Assembly: GCA_001275005.1 (NCBI GenBank)
Contig: JWZX01001554.1
Span: 1 to 16,629 of the forward strand
Source: Chrysochromulina tobinii
Taxonomy: Eukaryota > Haptophyta > Prymnesiales > Chrysochromulinaceae
Length of the DNA: 16,629 nt
Direction of reading: 5' to 3'
How positions within the stretch are numbered: position 1 is the stretch's first letter; each line of letters begins with the position of its first letter. Below, piece by piece: positions 15,068-16,629 of the stretch. The position numbers and the translations under genes are program-made. Below the pieces are notes generated by a model. It did no database searches. It had not been told where the DNA came from and was given only the letters and a program-made list of their open reading frames with translations.

Positions 15068-15294
15068 TTATTGTATTTTCTTTTTCAGAGCATCGCCGGC
15101 AGGCACCAGGCTCGAGGCTGCCACCCGAGCGTCGGGGGCCTTGTATAGGCTCGAGAGCGCACACGAGCTGGAGGACGTCGATGAAACCCTTGTGGCAGAC
15201 CGTAGAGCGCGGAGCCGTGCAAGTTGAAGTTGGTGAAGCTCAAGAAGCACATGTAGGCGTTGAACAGGATGTACAGCGCGAGGAAGCAGAGACC
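15068..15294 (-). pseudogene. Frameshifted 3' remnant of a membrane-protein gene
   Basis: On the minus strand, codons from about 15294 to 15184 are almost all G/C-ending and encode a helix-like segment (GLCFLALYILFNAYMCFLSF, then TNFNLHGSALYGLPQGF). Coding character then moves to the next frame for IDVLQLVCALE (about 15182-15150), and again for LYKAPDARVAASSL...GDALKKKIQ ending at the TAA at 15068. Each move equals one extra base, near 15181-15186 and 15147-15152. The 5' end is missing: a TGA lies in frame at 15316-15318, and a possible splice acceptor (CGAGCAG) directly precedes 15294. The restored C terminus has KKxx form, a dilysine ER-retrieval signal, so the parent protein was probably an ER membrane protein. 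AATAAA overlaps the stop. Family not recognised. Sequencing indels or unrecognised introns are alternatives to decay. Confidence 0.55.
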
Positions 15295-15386
15295 CTGCTC
15301 GGGTCGGAATCGGGATCACGATATTCCGCAAAAATATTCCGCACCGTGCACTCGTGCATCCCGCGCACCCGCGGCGCTCTATACAC

Positions 15387-15827
15387 ATGGCCCTCAACTT
15401 GTTAATGGTTTTGCCTGCAGCTCTGCTCTGCCCGACGGCGTCGCGGCCGGCATTGCAGTCGCGTCTTCTACGCGCGTCGGTGCCATGCATGGAAGAGGGC
15501 TCTGAGTATGCGCCTGCGGCATGGCCGACCCCTGCACGAACAGTGGCAGAGCTTCGGGCCGAACAGGCAGCAGCCAAGGAGGCTGCAGAGGCTGAGGCGC
15601 TCGCCAATCCCCGCCCGTTTGCTTCGGAAGACGGCGGCTTCTCTGCCGTGGCGTTGGCCACGCTTGCTGTCTTCGTCATTGGTGGCGCGCTCTTCTTCCA
15701 AGGCATCACGGGCAGTGGTGTTGCAAGATTCGCAGCAGATCAATCGCCCGAGGTGCAGGCCTGCATACAAGCGGCCAAGACTCGGGAAGATGCTAGCAGC
15801 TGCCTTCCTCCTGTGCCAGTCATATGA
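15387..15827 (+). CDS. Small plastid-type protein with one transmembrane helix
   Basis: This 146-residue protein starts at the ATG at 15387. MALNLLMVLPAALLC (1-15) is signal-peptide-like. It is followed by a Ser/Arg/Leu stretch ending RASVPCMEE (29-37), which has the look of a plastid transit cleavage region in complex red-plastid algae. An Ala/Glu-rich helix (51-72) precedes a single transmembrane segment (about 85-106, FSAVALATLAVFVIGGALFF). The C terminus, QSPEVQACIQAAKTRED with a final SSCLPPVPVI, holds two Cys (126, 139) that may pair in the thylakoid lumen. The TM-plus-short-Cys-tail layout suggests a small thylakoid membrane subunit; I recall similar C termini ending in LPPVPL from algae but no assigned function. 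Its promoter must lie in only about 90 bases before the minus-strand gene remnant begins. Confidence 0.8.
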   Translation: MALNLLMVLPAALLCPTASRPALQSRLLRASVPCMEEGSEYAPAAWPTPARTVAELRAEQAAAKEAAEAEALANPRPFASEDGGFSAVALATLAVFVIGGALFFQGITGSGVARFAADQSPEVQACIQAAKTREDASSCLPPVPVI

Positions 15828-15998
15828 GGTAGAGTCATAGGGGCCCGGCCCGGCCACATTAGCGGCCACACACGTGGTACGTCGCTCACATCGCACTCCT
15901 CACAGATTGACACGACGTATCAAGACAAACTAACGTAGGTTCCTAAGTATCTCTACGCTAGCGATTTTTCCCGTGTTCATTGTCATCTCAACATCACG

Positions 15999-16029
15999 AC
16001 AATATGATCGCTCAATCAAGTCATATTGT
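15999..16029. other. Hairpin ACAATATGA-N13-TCATATTGT
   Basis: Perfect 9-bp inverted repeat with a 13-base loop, AT-rich against its surroundings. It lies about 170 bases downstream of the small plastid gene. Could be an RNA structure or a palindromic protein site. Confidence 0.5.
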
Positions 16030-16202
16030 ACATCGATTTCGCTGCGAAATGCGCACGGCATGGCGCACCGCACGTGGCCCCGTTGAGCGGTCGAGTGTTT
16101 ATCGAGAGTGTCGGAGTGCTATTGTGTCAACAGTGTGCCACCTGTGCCGACTGCCGTCTTATATAGAATAGACGCGGCGGGGACTCAGTGCGTGCGAGTC
16201 GA

Positions 16203-16253
16203 CTGTCGAGTTTGGTCCGTGTTGAGTTGTCGAGGCCAGGGAGCGGGCTCAAG
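16203..16253 (+). repeat. Second copy of the CTGTCGAG / GTTGTCGAGGCCAGGG repeat
   Basis: CTGTCGAG at 16203-16210 and GTTGTCGAGGCCAGGG at 16226-16241 followed by CTCAAG at 16248-16253. The same order is present at 61-89 in the same orientation, where the 6 bases AGCGGG (16242-16247) are absent. A direct repeat about 16.16 kb apart suggests a dispersed family. Confidence 0.7.
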
Positions 16254-16564
16254 GTCGCTAGGTCGGTTTAAATTCACCAAGGGTAGTCGACGGGGGTGTA
16301 ACGGCGACGGGGGTGCTCTCGCGTCATCGGGGCAACTTGATTACCGTCGGTAGTACGCGGTAGTAGTGAGACTATGCACAACTATGCAGGGTGCCAATCG
16401 ACAGATCTCGGAGCGTAGACCCCCGAACCGCGGAAATTCGGCTTGCATCGGTTAACCGTCGCCTACAAACAGCATTTCCAACTTTGTTCACGAAACATCC
16501 CGCGCACACCTTCGCTTTTCCGGTGCGACCCAGCACCTTGTCTGCCGCCCCTCTTTCCGTCTCA

Positions 16565-16629
16565 ATGGTGAGGACATACATCCGCAAGGGTGGCCATGGC
16601 GGTGACCGCAGCAAGGCTGGCCTGCCTGC
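16565..16629 (+). CDS. Possible start of a gene running off the window
   Basis: From the ATG at 16565 the frame stays open to the edge and encodes MVRTYIRKGGHGGDRSKAGL and onward. The basic, Gly-rich opening with an RTYxRK pattern is reminiscent of N termini of some transposon-encoded or DNA-binding proteins, but 21 codons are too few to decide. The preceding 20 bases are pyrimidine-rich (CCCCTCTTTCCGTCTCA). Confidence 0.3.
   Translation, partial: MVRTYIRKGGHGGDRSKAGLP

Larger units (their letters stand above)
15828..16564. other. Intergenic spacer with repeats, no convincing gene
   Basis: About 740 bases. The frames open here (16108-16353 +, 16372-16614 -) lack coding bias. Contents: GTAGGTTCCTAA about 110 bases past the preceding stop, CGCTAGCG at 15956-15963, a hairpin at 15999-16029, a second copy of the window-start repeat (16203-16253), and CGACGGGGGTG twice around 16287-16313. 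Confidence 0.5.

Noticed and set aside
15930-15965. Segment resembling a conserved large-subunit rRNA stretch
   Set aside because: Only a loose visual likeness over a few bases; no further rRNA sequence around it.
1-16629. CRISPR array, tRNA or rRNA genes, intact transposon
   Set aside because: No regularly spaced repeats of the right size, no cloverleaf with a convincing T-arm, and no transposase or reverse-transcriptase motif seen on either strand.

Overview
The window looks like nuclear DNA of a eukaryotic alga with a red-derived complex plastid, most likely a haptophyte (Emiliania/Chrysochromulina/Prymnesium type). Reasons seen in the sequence: GC-rich DNA with strong G/C preference at third codon positions in the convincing frames; gene families that are eukaryotic (GT77-like glycosyltransferase, membrane-type sulfotransferase, dual-specificity phosphatase); at least two proteins with short signal-peptide-plus-transit-like N termini; no operon-style ribosome binding sites. 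The clade assignment is inference. All convincing genes read as single uninterrupted ORFs, which is unusual for a eukaryote, although small 5' exons cannot be excluded for the glycosyltransferase.

Layout. 1-538: a CTGTCGAG-rich repeat array, then the 5' flank of gene 1. 539-1795 (+): secreted or plastid-targeted protein built of Trp-rich WLAKLD repeats. 1796-3058: long GC-rich gap between convergent genes. 3059-3865 (-): plastid-type protein with two copies of a ~90-residue domain. 4295-6394 (-): GT77-like glycosyltransferase. 6551-7912 (-): dual-specificity phosphatase fused to a HAD phosphatase. 8516-9559 (-): sulfotransferase whose probable membrane anchor is cut off by an in-frame TGA. 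9806-11095 (-): TrmH-type 2'-O-ribose RNA methyltransferase with an N-terminal CxxC...CxxC zinc-finger-like segment. 11124-12737 (-): organelle-targeted-looking RNase Z, ending only 28 bp upstream of the TrmH start. 12738-13149: divergent promoter region rich in repeats, including an 11-bp perfect inverted repeat and several TTCACAC boxes. 13150-14337 (+): polytopic membrane protein that is an internal duplication of a six-helix unit. 15068-15294 (-): remnant of a membrane-protein gene with two frameshifts, ending in a dilysine motif. 15387-15827 (+): small one-helix plastid protein. 15828-16564: no gene, but a second copy of the repeat seen at the start of the window. 16565-16629 (+): possible start of another gene running off the edge.

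How they may work together: RNase Z and TrmH are both structured-RNA (mainly tRNA) processing enzymes and are packed head to tail, so a shared transcript or shared organellar role is plausible. The glycosyltransferase and sulfotransferase are both secretory-pathway glycan enzymes, in line with the sulfated polysaccharides of marine algae. The three plastid-type proteins (539, 3059, 15387) are scattered and not obviously linked. No CRISPR, rRNA, tRNA or intact transposon was recognised.
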